A stretch of 64,000 bases of DNA, taken from positions 1,270,608 to 1,334,607 of the forward strand of contig JAHRYM010000001.1 in the NCBI GenBank assembly GCA_020622085.1, given 5' to 3'. Below are positions 42,281-50,353 of the stretch, one piece after another. Each line of letters starts with the position of its first letter. The stretch's first letter is position 1. Made by a program: the position numbers and the translations under genes. Source of the DNA: Paracoccaceae bacterium. GTDB taxonomy: Bacteria > Pseudomonadota > Alphaproteobacteria > Rhodobacterales > Rhodobacteraceae. The notes below the pieces were generated by a model, which did not search any database, had not been told where the DNA came from, and saw only the letters and a list, made by a program, of their open reading frames with translations.

Positions 42281-43042
42281 ATGAAGATCGACCTCAACTC
42301 CGACCTCGGCGAAAGCTTCGGCCCCTGGACGATGGGGGACGATGCAGCGATGCTCGATGTCGTGACCTCGGCGAATATCGCCTGCGGCGGCCATGCCAGC
42401 GACCCCGAGACGATGTTCACCACCCTGCGATTGGCGGCCGAGCGTGGCGTCATCATCGGGGCGCATCCGGGATATGCCGACCGCGAAGGCTTCGGGCGGC
42501 GGGTGATCCCGATGCATCCCGATGAAATCGGCCGGATGGTCGCAGCGCAGGTCGGCGCCCTTCAGGGCATCGCGGCGCTGGCGGGGGCCGAGGTGCGCTA
42601 TGTGAAGCCGCATGGTGCCCTTGGCAATCTTGCGGCGGCGGATCCTGCGGTCGCCAGGGCCATCGTTGCCGCCGTGGCGGCGCTGCCGGGCAGGCTTGCG
42701 GTGCTGGCCATCTCGGGGACCGATCTGGAACTGGCAACTCGGGCGACCGGGGCCGAGGTCTATTCCGAGATTTTCGCCGATCGGGGCTATCTGCCCAACG
42801 GCAGGCTGGTGCCCCGGTCGCAGCCCGGCGCGATGCTGCATGACGCCAGTGAGGCCGCCGAACGGCTGGTGCGCTTTCTGGAGGACGGGCGGATGCCGGT
42901 GGTCGGGGGCGATCCCATCCCGCTTGCCGCGCAATCCATCTGCGTTCACGGCGATAGCCCCGGGGCCGTTGCGATGGCCAAGGAAATCCGCACGCGTCTG
43001 TCGGCCGCCGGCATCGGCGTTGAACCCTTCCTGAAGCCCTGA
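42281..43042 (+). CDS. pxpA: 5-oxoprolinase subunit A (LamB/YcsF family)
   Basis: A 253-residue LamB/YcsF protein. The signature IDLNSDLGESFGPWTMGDD and SANIACGGHASDP lie near the N-terminus, with AHPGYADREGFGRR and VKPHGALGNLA further on. PxpA with PxpB and PxpC makes the bacterial ATP-dependent 5-oxoprolinase that opens pyroglutamate to glutamate. Homologous sets act on other lactams or cyclic amides. The ATG at 42281 follows GGAGAGCG. Confidence 0.9.
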   Translation: MKIDLNSDLGESFGPWTMGDDAAMLDVVTSANIACGGHASDPETMFTTLRLAAERGVIIGAHPGYADREGFGRRVIPMHPDEIGRMVAAQVGALQGIAALAGAEVRYVKPHGALGNLAAADPAVARAIVAAVAALPGRLAVLAISGTDLELATRATGAEVYSEIFADRGYLPNGRLVPRSQPGAMLHDASEAAERLVRFLEDGRMPVVGGDPIPLAAQSICVHGDSPGAVAMAKEIRTRLSAAGIGVEPFLKP

Positions 43043-43056
43043 CGAGGATATGAAAG

Positions 43057-43347
43057 ATGCCCAAGGGATATCTGATCGCACAGGTCAACGTGACCGATCC
43101 CGAAGCCTATGCCGAATATGGCAGGGTCGCCGGCGCGTTGCTCAAGGCCGCCGGGGCACGGCAGATCCTGAAAGCCGACAGTGCGATCGTCGTCGAAGGC
43201 CGCCCGAAGGCGCGCACCGTGATCTTCGAATTCGACAGTCTGGATGCTGCGAAGGCGTTCTGGAACAGTGCCGGATACCAGGCCAGCATCGCCTTGCGGC
43301 AAAACGCGGCCGTCGGCGATTTCATCCTTGTCGAAGGCGCGGTGTGA
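43057..43347 (+). CDS. DUF1330 protein
   Basis: A 96-residue dimeric alpha-beta-barrel protein of DUF1330 (KGYLIAQVNVTDPEAYAEYG, VVEGRPKARTVIFEFDSLDAAKAFWNS). It sits 14 bp after pxpA and one base before pxpB. It is unusual to find this inside a pxp operon. The family has no firmly known reaction. Confidence 0.85.
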   Translation: MPKGYLIAQVNVTDPEAYAEYGRVAGALLKAAGARQILKADSAIVVEGRPKARTVIFEFDSLDAAKAFWNSAGYQASIALRQNAAVGDFILVEGAV

Positions 43348-43348
43348 C

Positions 43349-44050
43349 GTGTGCGCTGTCGCGCGCGGACGCGTTTTTCCAGTCTTCAGTGCGATCGCTG
43401 AACACAGCCTGCTGGTGGAGTTCGGCGAAACCATCGCGCCCGAGATCCATGATCGTGTCCTTCGGCTCGACAAGGCGCTTTCCGAGGTGCCATTCGAAGG
43501 CCTCATTGAAACGGTTCCCGCCTATGCCGCGATCCTGATCCACTTCGATCCGCTGGTTGCCGACCATGTTGCAGCGGAAGCGGCGGCGCGACAGTTGCTT
43601 GACCGTGGGACGGCGAGGACCGCCAGGCCCAGACTCCACGAGGTTCCGGTCTGCTATGACGACGACCTGGCCCCCGATCTGGCCCTTGTCGCCGAGGCTG
43701 CCCGTCTGTCGCCCGAGGAGGTGATCGCCGCGCATCTGGCCGGTCATTACGAAGTGTTCTTGTATGGCTTTGCGCCCGGATATGCCTATCTGGCCGGGGT
43801 GCCCGAAGTGCTGCGCATGCCGCGCAAACCCGCCGCCGTTCGCGGCATTCCGGCCGGCAGCGTCCTGATCGCGGGGCAGCAATGTCTTGTCTCGACCATC
43901 ACGATGCCGACCGGCTGGTGGGTCATCGGGCGGTCCGCCGCCCGCATCCTGACCGACGACAGCGCGCGCCCCTTCCTGTTCGATGTCGGCGACGAGGTGC
44001 GTTTCCGCCGCGTGACCCGGGCGGAATATGAACGGGAGGCGGGCCGATGA
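43349..44050 (+). CDS. pxpB: 5-oxoprolinase subunit B
   Basis: A 233-residue PxpB/KipI/Allophanate-hydrolase-subunit-1 protein. Key segments are AEHSLLVEFGETIAPEIHDRV near the start, EVPVCYDDDLAPDL, and the family core FLYGFAPGYAYLAGVPEVL with IPAGSVLIAGQQC. I place the start at the GTG at 43349, one base after the DUF1330 stop, since no ATG fits. Its stop overlaps pxpC as ATGA. Confidence 0.88.
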   Translation: MCAVARGRVFPVFSAIAEHSLLVEFGETIAPEIHDRVLRLDKALSEVPFEGLIETVPAYAAILIHFDPLVADHVAAEAAARQLLDRGTARTARPRLHEVPVCYDDDLAPDLALVAEAARLSPEEVIAAHLAGHYEVFLYGFAPGYAYLAGVPEVLRMPRKPAAVRGIPAGSVLIAGQQCLVSTITMPTGWWVIGRSAARILTDDSARPFLFDVGDEVRFRRVTRAEYEREAGR

Positions 44051-44997
44051 GCGACGCCACCCTCGCCGTCACCTTCGCCGGGCCGCATGTCTCGGTGCAG
44101 GATGGCGGGCGTCCCGGCCTCATGCGCTATGGCGTTCCCTGTTCGGGGCCGATGGACCGCCTGGCCTTTGCGGCGGCGAATCTTGCCCTGGGGAACGCGG
44201 CGCATGCGCCCGCGATCGAGATTTCGATGGGCGGTCTGATGCTGGAATGCCAGTCCGGCGTTGTCAGCTATGCGGTGGCGGGCGGCGGCTTCATCGTCGA
44301 TCACGCCGGAACGAAGCGCAGTTCCTGGAGCGTCGCCACGCTGCGCGCCGGAGAGAAGCTTGCGATCCGGCCGGGCCACTGGGGAAGCTGGTGCTATCTT
44401 GCCCTGGCCGGGACGCTGGCCGTGCCGGAATGGCTGGGCAGCGCCTCCACCCATGCTCTGTCCGGTTTCGGCGGCGGCAGGCTGGTTTCCGGGCAGCGGA
44501 TGCAGATTGCCGATGCCGGCGGGCGCGAAAGGCGCGAAGGGGATATTCCCTGCCCGCTCCAGGCGCGGCCGCGGGGTGAGCTGCGCGTGACCATGGGCCC
44601 CCAGCAGCGGTTTTTCCATCCCGATACGATCACGGCCTTCCTGTCGGGCCCATGGACGATGACCTCCGCCTGGGATCGTATGGGGGTCCGATTGCGCGGC
44701 CCCGCCATCGCGCCGCAGGCGGAGCTGGACATGCCATCCGAGCCGATCGTGCGCGGATCGGTCCAGGTTGCCGGTGACGGGGTGGCGACGGTGCTGCTGG
44801 CCGATCACCAGACAACGGGTGGCTATCCGAAGATCGCCACAGTTCTGGATTGCGACCTTGATGCCTTCGTCCAGTTGCGACCGGGCGATCCGGTCTTGTT
44901 CCGTGCAGTGACTCCGGCCGGGGCGATTGGCATTGCGCGCACGGCCGCGATCGGGGCATCGGCCTATCTCGAGGCGATTGTGAAAGGGCGGGGATAG
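44047..44997 (+). CDS. pxpC: 5-oxoprolinase subunit C (biotin-dependent-carboxyltransferase-like)
   Basis: A 316-residue PxpC/allophanate-hydrolase-subunit-2 protein. Segments seen are VQDGGRPGLMRYGVPCSGPMD, NAAHAPAIEISMGGLML, SAWDRMGVRLRG and VLLADHQTTGGYPKIATV. With PxpB it forms the second half of the lactamase complex. It is the last gene of the operon; the sequence after it is decayed. Confidence 0.9.
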   Translation: MSDATLAVTFAGPHVSVQDGGRPGLMRYGVPCSGPMDRLAFAAANLALGNAAHAPAIEISMGGLMLECQSGVVSYAVAGGGFIVDHAGTKRSSWSVATLRAGEKLAIRPGHWGSWCYLALAGTLAVPEWLGSASTHALSGFGGGRLVSGQRMQIADAGGRERREGDIPCPLQARPRGELRVTMGPQQRFFHPDTITAFLSGPWTMTSAWDRMGVRLRGPAIAPQAELDMPSEPIVRGSVQVAGDGVATVLLADHQTTGGYPKIATVLDCDLDAFVQLRPGDPVLFRAVTPAGAIGIARTAAIGASAYLEAIVKGRG

Positions 44998-45040
44998 TCC
45001 CTGCAGAACCGGTTCCTGCCCCCGGCCTGACACTGATCGC

Positions 45041-45325
45041 GTGCGTCTTGCCCGGGCGCGCCGGTCGGGTTTCACGAAGGGCGAGGCGGTGGGGACTGAG
45101 CCCTTTCTGGTCGTCCAGATGATCGACAAAAGGCGGGGAAGGGTGCTGGGCGGATCCACCCCGGCGAATGCGATGATCTTCGACCGCGGCAATCCAACAC
45201 GATCTTGATGGCTGGGCGGCGCGGGGCCTGCCGGGCTGGGGCCGGCAGGATGTCCTTCCCTGTTTCCGGCGGATGGAAATCTTTGCGGAAGGCGCGAACG
45301 CCACGCGGAGCGGTCGCGGGCCGCG
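45041..45325 (+). pseudogene. remnant of a GMC (choline-dehydrogenase-type) oxidoreductase
   Basis: Two adjacent frames give one GMC-type N-terminal segment. From 45041, RRGRVLGGSTPANAMIFDRG is the FAD-binding GMC signature and ends in a stop near 45207. After a single-base shift near 45200, HDLDGWAARGLPGWGRQDVL and PCFRRMEIF continue it. The first 70-odd residues and the C-terminal two thirds of a normal 530-560-residue enzyme are missing. Choline or alcohol dehydrogenases of this family often accompany betaine genes. Confidence 0.7.
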
Positions 45326-45349
45326 CAGGGCCATGCGGGCCAAGGCCGT

Positions 45350-45617
45350 GCATCCGCTGTTTTACGTCTACATGTGCCCGGGCGAACAGGCCGGTCATGC
45401 ACGCCCTGCCGATCATGATTCCGGCGACCAGGAAGGCATGCATATCGCGCAATGCAGGATCGGGCAGGCGCGGCTTGGCCCCTTCGTCCGCCTGCTGATC
45501 ACCGAAACGAGCGGGTTCGAGCATCCGGTGCAGGAACATGGGGACATTCTTGATGCCTGCATGAAGGGGAAGACTGCGCGCGCCGTTGCATTGCTGCGGG
45601 CCCATATCGGGGTCTGA
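45350..45617 (+). pseudogene. remnant of a GntR/FCD regulator, C-terminal end
   Basis: The end of this stretch, from about 45470, reads LGPFVRLLITETSGFEHPVQ and then EHGDILDACMKGKTARAVAL, the last helices of a GntR FCD domain. No helix-turn-helix part is present. The frame runs into the left end of the Tn3 element and stops there (TGA at 45615-45617). It joins directly to the GMC remnant, so a deletion must have fused the two. Confidence 0.55.
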
Positions 45618-45646
45618 TGCCGGAGGGGGCAGGATCGTACGCTAAG
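45609..45646 (+). repeat. Tn3 left terminal inverted repeat, 38 bp
   Basis: It begins GGGGTCTGATGCCGGAGGGG and ends GTACGCTAAG, typical of Tn3-family ends (GGGG start, TAAG end). The resolvase stop codon (45642-45644, minus) lies inside it. Confidence 0.93.
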
Positions 45647-46229
45647 GGCTGATTTTGGGTCCTGCACGCTGTAGGGTTCTGTAGATCGTCGGCCTTGAGA
45701 CCGAGAAGAGTTCGGCGAGATCGCTGATGGAATAGTCGCCAGAGGCGTGCATGCGGGTCAGTTCTTTTTGTTGTTTTTCAGATAGTTTTGGCTGCTTTCC
45801 CCGCAGCTTTCCTTTGGCGCGGGCGATGGCCATGCCTTCTCTTGTCCGCATCCTGATCAGGTCAGATTCAAACTCGGCGAAGGTGGCCAGAATGTTGAAG
45901 AACATTCTGCCCATCGGATCGGTCGGATCGTAGACCGACGCACCCAAAGCAAGCTTGACGCCCTTCTTTTCAAGTTGCTCTGCGATAGCGCGCGCGTCGG
46001 GAACGGACCTTGCAAGACGATCCAGCTTTGACACGATCAGCACGTCGCCTTCCCGCACGGCAGCCAGTGCCTGGTCGAGGCCGGGACGGGTGCGGTTGGT
46101 GCCCGTCAGCCCGTGGTCAGTGTAAATAAGGTCTTCCGATACCCCCAGGGCGTAGAGGGCCTGCCGCTGCGCGGTCAGGTCCTGTTTATCGGTCGAGCAG
46201 CGGGCGTAGCCAATTTTGGTCATGGTCAT
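45642..46229 (-). CDS. tnpR: Tn3-family serine resolvase
   Basis: A 195-residue serine recombinase. The catalytic Ser lies in GYARCSTDKQDL, with the Arg-rich SKLDRLARS active segment and the E-helix AEFESDLIRMRTREG. A C-terminal helix-turn-helix (SISDLAELFSVSRPTIYRTL) binds res. It resolves cointegrates made during replicative transposition. It is divergent from tnpA, and its stop falls in the left terminal repeat. Confidence 0.95.
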   Translation of the reverse strand: MTMTKIGYARCSTDKQDLTAQRQALYALGVSEDLIYTDHGLTGTNRTRPGLDQALAAVREGDVLIVSKLDRLARSVPDARAIAEQLEKKGVKLALGASVYDPTDPMGRMFFNILATFAEFESDLIRMRTREGMAIARAKGKLRGKQPKLSEKQQKELTRMHASGDYSISDLAELFSVSRPTIYRTLQRAGPKISP

Positions 46230-46334
46230 GCTTCTGTGTACGGATAAGGGGCCTCATGTGCGAATCAAATCGTACCATCTATACGAGATGTGGTGGTGTG
46301 CAGTTTCATTGCCGTTACCAACCCCCTCGACACA

Positions 46335-46362
46335 TGTCCGCAGATCGACCCTCTTACGGACA
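46335..46362. promoter_or_regulatory. res crossover-type site between tnpR and tnpA
   Basis: TGTCCG and CGGACA bound an exactly 28-bp imperfect palindrome, the usual size of res subsite I. A second inverted repeat, TCGTA-N7-TACGA, lies at 46270-46286 and may be part of another subsite. Both are in the 160-bp gap between the divergent genes, which must also hold their promoters. Confidence 0.6.
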
Positions 46363-46389
46363 TCTGCGCTTCTCTCTCCGGAAAACATC

Positions 46390-49278
46390 ATGCCACGACG
46401 CAATATCCTGACGGACCGTCAAAGGGCTGTCCTCTTCGATCTGCCCACGGATCAAGCGGCTCTGCTGCGCCATTACACCCTGGCCGATGATGATCTGGAA
46501 ATCATCCGTGCACGCCGCCGATCTCACAATCGTTTTGGCTTTGCCCTGCAGCTTTGCGCGTTACGACATCCGGGAAGATTGCTGACCCAAGGCGAGGTCA
46601 TTCCCGAGGCCGTGACGCGTTTCCTGGCTGCGCAACTCGGGCTGCGTCCCGATGATCTGGCTGACTATGCGGCCCGCGACGAAACCCGCCGCGAGCATCT
46701 TGCTGCGTTGCGGGAAGTCTACGGCTACAAGATGTTCACGGGCCGAGGGTCGCGCGATCTGAAGGTCTGGCTGGAAGATTCTGCCGAAACCGCCCGATCG
46801 AACGAGGATCTGGCGCGGTGCTTCGTGGAGCAATGCCGGGCAACCCAGACCATCCTGCCCGGGATCACGGTCATCGAGCGGCTTTGCGCGGATGCTCTTG
46901 TCGCCGCTGAACGGCGGGTCGATGCTCGAATTTCCAGCCGGCTGGATAGTGAGATGGGCAATCGGCTGGATGCCCTGCTGACAGAGGATGCAGGTGGCTC
47001 CGTCACCCGCTTTGTCTGGCTTCGCCAGTTTGAGGTGGGCCAGAACTCGGCCGATATGAGCCGCCTGCTCGACCGGCTGGAATTCTTGCAGGCTTTGGCG
47101 CTGGACCGGAGCATTCTGGCGGATGTGCCACCCCACCGCGTTACCCGCCTTCGTCGTCAGGGGGAACGATACTTCGCCGGGGATCTGCGGGACATATCAG
47201 GCGAGCGTCGCCTTGCCATCCTCGCGGTCTGCGCCGTCGAATGGCGCAGCGCCATTGCCGATGCGGTGGTCGAAACCCATGACCGTATCGTTGGCAAGAC
47301 CTGGCGCGAGGCAAAATCCCGATGTGACGCCCGCGCGGACGACGCCAAAGCCGCCCTGAAAGTTACCCTGCAGGCCTTCTCCACCCTTGGATCAGCGCTG
47401 CTGGAAGCGCATGAAGATCGCGCCTCGCTTGAGGAAGCCGTCCAGAACGCGGGTGGTTGGTCATCCCTGAAGGGGCTTGCCGCCACCGCGGCCCAACTCA
47501 CTGACACGTTGGCTGCCGATCCACTGGCGCATGTCGTCCACGGATACTATCGCTTCCGTCGCTATGCCCCACGCATGCTGCGGGCGCTCGACATTCAGGC
47601 CGCGCCGGTGGCCGTGCCCTTGTTGGAAGCCGCTGGGATCGTCGCGCGCGCTGAGACGACAGTGACCTTGCCGCTGACCTTTCTGCGCCGGGGTTCGAAA
47701 TGGCAGAGACACCTGAATGCTGATGAGGGCGATGGGCAGCGGTTGTGGGAGGTGGCGGTCCTGTTTCACCTGCGCGAGGCCTTCCGCTCCGGCGATATCT
47801 GGCTTGTCCATTCCCGGCGGTTTGGCGACCCGAAAGAGGCACTGGTTCCGGCCGAGGTGGCCCGCGCCACGCCGAGGCTGGCCATGCCGTTCGAACCCGA
47901 AGCCTGGCTGGCGGATCGCAAGGCGCGCATGTCGGATGCCTTGCGCCGCCTGGCGCGTGCGGCAAAGGCCGGGGCCATCCCGGGCGGATCCATCGAGGAC
48001 GGCGTCCTGAAGATCGACCGGCTGACTGCGGCCGTCCCGGAAGAAGCTGAAGCCGTGGTGCTTGATCTCTATGGCCGCCTGCCGGGCATCCGGATCACCG
48101 ACCTCCTGCTGGAGGTGGATTATGAGATCGGCTTTACCGAGGCCTTCACGCATCTGCGCACGGGCGTGCCCTGCGCAGACAGGATCGGCCTGCTGAACGT
48201 GCTGCTGGCCGAAGGGCTGAACCTTGGCCTCAGCAAAATGGCTGGTGCCACGAACAGCCATGATTATTTCCAGCTTTCGCGTCTGTCGCGATGGCATGTG
48301 GAAAGCGAGGCGATGGCGCGAGCCCTGGCCATGGTGATCGAAGGCCAATCCTGCTTGCCGATGGCTCGGTTCTGGGGTGCCGGGCAGACAGCCTCAAGCG
48401 ACGGGCAGTTCTTCCCCACCACGCGACAGGGCGAAGCGGTGAACATGATCAATGCCAAGTACGGCCATGAACCCGGGTTGAAGGCCTACACCCATGTCTC
48501 CGACCAGTTCGGGCCCTTCGCCACCCAGACCATTCCGGCCACGGTGAACGAGGCGCCCTATATTCTCGACGGCCTGCTGATGACCGACGCCGGCCAAAAA
48601 ATCCGCGAACAGTATGCCGACACCGGCGGCTTCACCGACCATGTCTTCGCCGTCACCTCCTTGCTGGGCTTTCAGTTCATCCCTCGCATCCGAGATCTGC
48701 CATCCAAGCGGCTCTACCTCTTCGACCCGGCGTCCTGCCCGAACGAGTTGAAGGGGCTGATCGGTGGCAAGATTAAGGAACGTCTCATCACGGCAAACTG
48801 GCCGAATATCCTGCGAAGCGCGGCTACCATGCTCACGGGCGTCATACCCCCAAGCCAGTTGTTGCGGAAGTTCGCAGCCTATCCTCGGCAGCACGAACTG
48901 GCCGTGGCCCTGCGGGAAATCGGACGGGTCGAGCGGACACTCTTTATCATCGATTGGCTGCTCGACGCCGACATGCAGCGCCGCGCCCAGATCGGCCTCA
49001 ACAAAGGCGAAGCCCACCATGCTCTGAAAAACGCACTGCGCATCGGCCGTCAGGGCGAAATCCGCGATCGCACCACCGAAGGTCAGCACTTCCGTATGGC
49101 AGGTCTGAACCTGCTCGCCGCCATCATCATCTACTGGAACACCAAGCATCTCGGAAACGCCGTCACGCAGCGACAGCATGATGGGTTGGACTGTCCTGCC
49201 GAGCTGCTGGCGCACATCTCGCCGCTCGGTTGGCCTCACATCCTCCTCACGGGCGAATACAGATGGCCAAAAAAATGA
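46390..49278 (+). CDS. tnpA: Tn3-family transposase
   Basis: A 962-residue DDE transposase of normal length. The N-terminal DNA-binding part begins MPRRNILTDRQRAVLFDLP. Catalytic residues appear to be Asp671 (SSDGQFF), Asp705 (HVSDQFGPF) and Glu874 (NKGEAHHAL). I chose the ATG at 46390 because the family start falls there and upstream sequence is the res region. The frame is intact. It ends 8 bp before the right terminal repeat. Confidence 0.95.
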   Translation: MPRRNILTDRQRAVLFDLPTDQAALLRHYTLADDDLEIIRARRRSHNRFGFALQLCALRHPGRLLTQGEVIPEAVTRFLAAQLGLRPDDLADYAARDETRREHLAALREVYGYKMFTGRGSRDLKVWLEDSAETARSNEDLARCFVEQCRATQTILPGITVIERLCADALVAAERRVDARISSRLDSEMGNRLDALLTEDAGGSVTRFVWLRQFEVGQNSADMSRLLDRLEFLQALALDRSILADVPPHRVTRLRRQGERYFAGDLRDISGERRLAILAVCAVEWRSAIADAVVETHDRIVGKTWREAKSRCDARADDAKAALKVTLQAFSTLGSALLEAHEDRASLEEAVQNAGGWSSLKGLAATAAQLTDTLAADPLAHVVHGYYRFRRYAPRMLRALDIQAAPVAVPLLEAAGIVARAETTVTLPLTFLRRGSKWQRHLNADEGDGQRLWEVAVLFHLREAFRSGDIWLVHSRRFGDPKEALVPAEVARATPRLAMPFEPEAWLADRKARMSDALRRLARAAKAGAIPGGSIEDGVLKIDRLTAAVPEEAEAVVLDLYGRLPGIRITDLLLEVDYEIGFTEAFTHLRTGVPCADRIGLLNVLLAEGLNLGLSKMAGATNSHDYFQLSRLSRWHVESEAMARALAMVIEGQSCLPMARFWGAGQTASSDGQFFPTTRQGEAVNMINAKYGHEPGLKAYTHVSDQFGPFATQTIPATVNEAPYILDGLLMTDAGQKIREQYADTGGFTDHVFAVTSLLGFQFIPRIRDLPSKRLYLFDPASCPNELKGLIGGKIKERLITANWPNILRSAATMLTGVIPPSQLLRKFAAYPRQHELAVALREIGRVERTLFIIDWLLDADMQRRAQIGLNKGEAHHALKNALRIGRQGEIRDRTTEGQHFRMAGLNLLAAIIIYWNTKHLGNAVTQRQHDGLDCPAELLAHISPLGWPHILLTGEYRWPKK

Positions 49279-49286
49279 CCAGCTAC

Positions 49287-49324
49287 CTTAGCGTACTATT
49301 CTGCCCCCTCCGGCATCAGACCCC
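49287..49324 (-). repeat. Tn3 right terminal inverted repeat, 38 bp
   Basis: The reverse complement begins GGGGTCTGATGCCGGAGGGG and ends GTACGCTAAG. It differs from the left end at two positions in the middle. Confidence 0.93.
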
Positions 49325-49507
49325 ACATGGCCTGGCCAGATGACAAAGCTTGCGGTTCAAAACCCCTTGATCCGCCAGATGGCCTTCGGGGCCGGACATG
49401 CTGTACGCCCGGATCCGGGTAAGAATGATTATTCGATGAACCAGATATATTACATAATCCGCATTATCGGGCTGACAGCCCCACCCCTTCCGCTTTGCGT
49501 CGGAATG

Positions 49508-50197
49508 TCACTCGGGGGTCTTGATGCGGGGTGACCAGTCCTCGATCTGGCCGGTTGCAAGCCGTGCGGCCACAAGGCGTTGCCAGCTTTCCGGCAGGCC
49601 GGGAAGCGACCTCAGCGCGGCAAGGGCGGCTGTGTCAAGTGCGTCATGGTAAAGCAGCCGGGCCACCCGGTCGAGCGGCCAGCCGGAATGGGGGCGGTCT
49701 TGCAGCACCGCAGTGTCGCCCGCCGCGATCAGGCCCGGTTCCAGCACCCGGAAATACCAGCCCGACCGGCCGGTTTGCTGGACGCGATATGCCATGTCGG
49801 GCAGGCCGAAGCGCAGGTTGAGCTTCCAGCAGGGCTGGCGCGACTGGCTGACCTCGCAGAGTGTGCCCCCGATGCGCCACAGATCACCAAGGCAGATGTC
49901 GGATTCGACCGCGCCCTCGATGACCAGGTTTTCACCAAAGGCCCCGGGATGGAACCGCGCCGCCGCTCCGGGCAGGTCGGCCGCCCAGGCGGCGTAATGT
50001 GCCACTGCATAGGCATGAAGTGCCTTGTCCGGCCCGCCGTGCCGGCGGCGATCGCCTTGTTCGTCGCCGTCAAGTCCCTCGTGTCCGGCAGGAACCGGGC
50101 CGGCGCGCGGAGCCTTGTCGATGGCCGATGGCTCGCCGTTTGGCCCGAAAGGCCGGGCGCGGCCGGTGCGAAGCTCGGCAATGCGGAAACGGGTCAT
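49508..50197 (-). CDS. MOSC-domain protein (YiiM-like)
   Basis: A 229-residue MOSC protein with the 3-alpha C-terminal extension (LARLLYHD, LRSLPGLPESW). The molybdenum-sulfur-carrier Cys is in SQSRQPCWKLNLRFG. GPDKALHAYAVAHY and FHPGAFGENLVIEG are the conserved N-terminal MOSC segments. YiiM-type proteins reduce N-hydroxylated compounds using molybdenum cofactor. The 183 bp between this gene and the transposon hold no recognisable gene. Confidence 0.88.
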   Translation of the reverse strand: MTRFRIAELRTGRARPFGPNGEPSAIDKAPRAGPVPAGHEGLDGDEQGDRRRHGGPDKALHAYAVAHYAAWAADLPGAAARFHPGAFGENLVIEGAVESDICLGDLWRIGGTLCEVSQSRQPCWKLNLRFGLPDMAYRVQQTGRSGWYFRVLEPGLIAAGDTAVLQDRPHSGWPLDRVARLLYHDALDTAALAALRSLPGLPESWQRLVAARLATGQIEDWSPRIKTPE

Positions 50198-50325
50198 GGC
50201 CTGCGGGGTCCGGGGGATGAAGACAGCGGGGGTGGCCCCGGAAACCGGCCCGCCCCCCTTTGACTGGGGCGGAGCCGGCCAGGGGCCGGGTGTCGCATCA
50301 TCCCCGATGCGCCCCTGCCACGCAA

Positions 50326-50344
50326 GCCCGGGCCTTGCCCGGGC
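50326..50344 (-). terminator. hairpin after the outer-membrane protein gene
   Basis: GCCCGGGC-CTT-GCCCGGGC (50326-50333 and 50337-50344) can form an 8-bp stem with a 3-base loop just after the minus-strand gene ends at 50354. No T-run follows, so it is a weak terminator or message-stabilising hairpin. Confidence 0.4.
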
Positions 50345-50353
50345 CGGGTGGGA

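Larger units (their letters stand above)
45609..49324. mobile_element. Tn3-family transposon, cargo-free (tnpR-res-tnpA)
   Basis: A 3,716-bp element bounded by 38-bp terminal inverted repeats that match at 36 positions and start GGGGTCTGATGCC. It contains only a divergent resolvase and transposase with a res-type region between them. Transposase and resolvase frames are intact, so it may still be active. The 5-bp flanks (ATATC left, ACATG right) do not form a target duplication, which suggests a rearrangement after insertion. Codon use is less GC-biased than the neighbours, consistent with recent arrival. Confidence 0.93.

Noticed and set aside
45609-49324. Resistance or other cargo in the transposon
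   Set aside because: All space is used by terminal repeats, resolvase, the res region and transposase.
45604-49329. 5-bp target-site duplication around the Tn3 element
   Set aside because: Flanks are ATATC and ACATG, matching at only three positions, so no duplication can be claimed.
49325-49507. tRNA-like GGTTCAAAACC segment and a short open frame after the transposon
   Set aside because: No cloverleaf can be built around it, and the 64-codon frame has no recognisable features.
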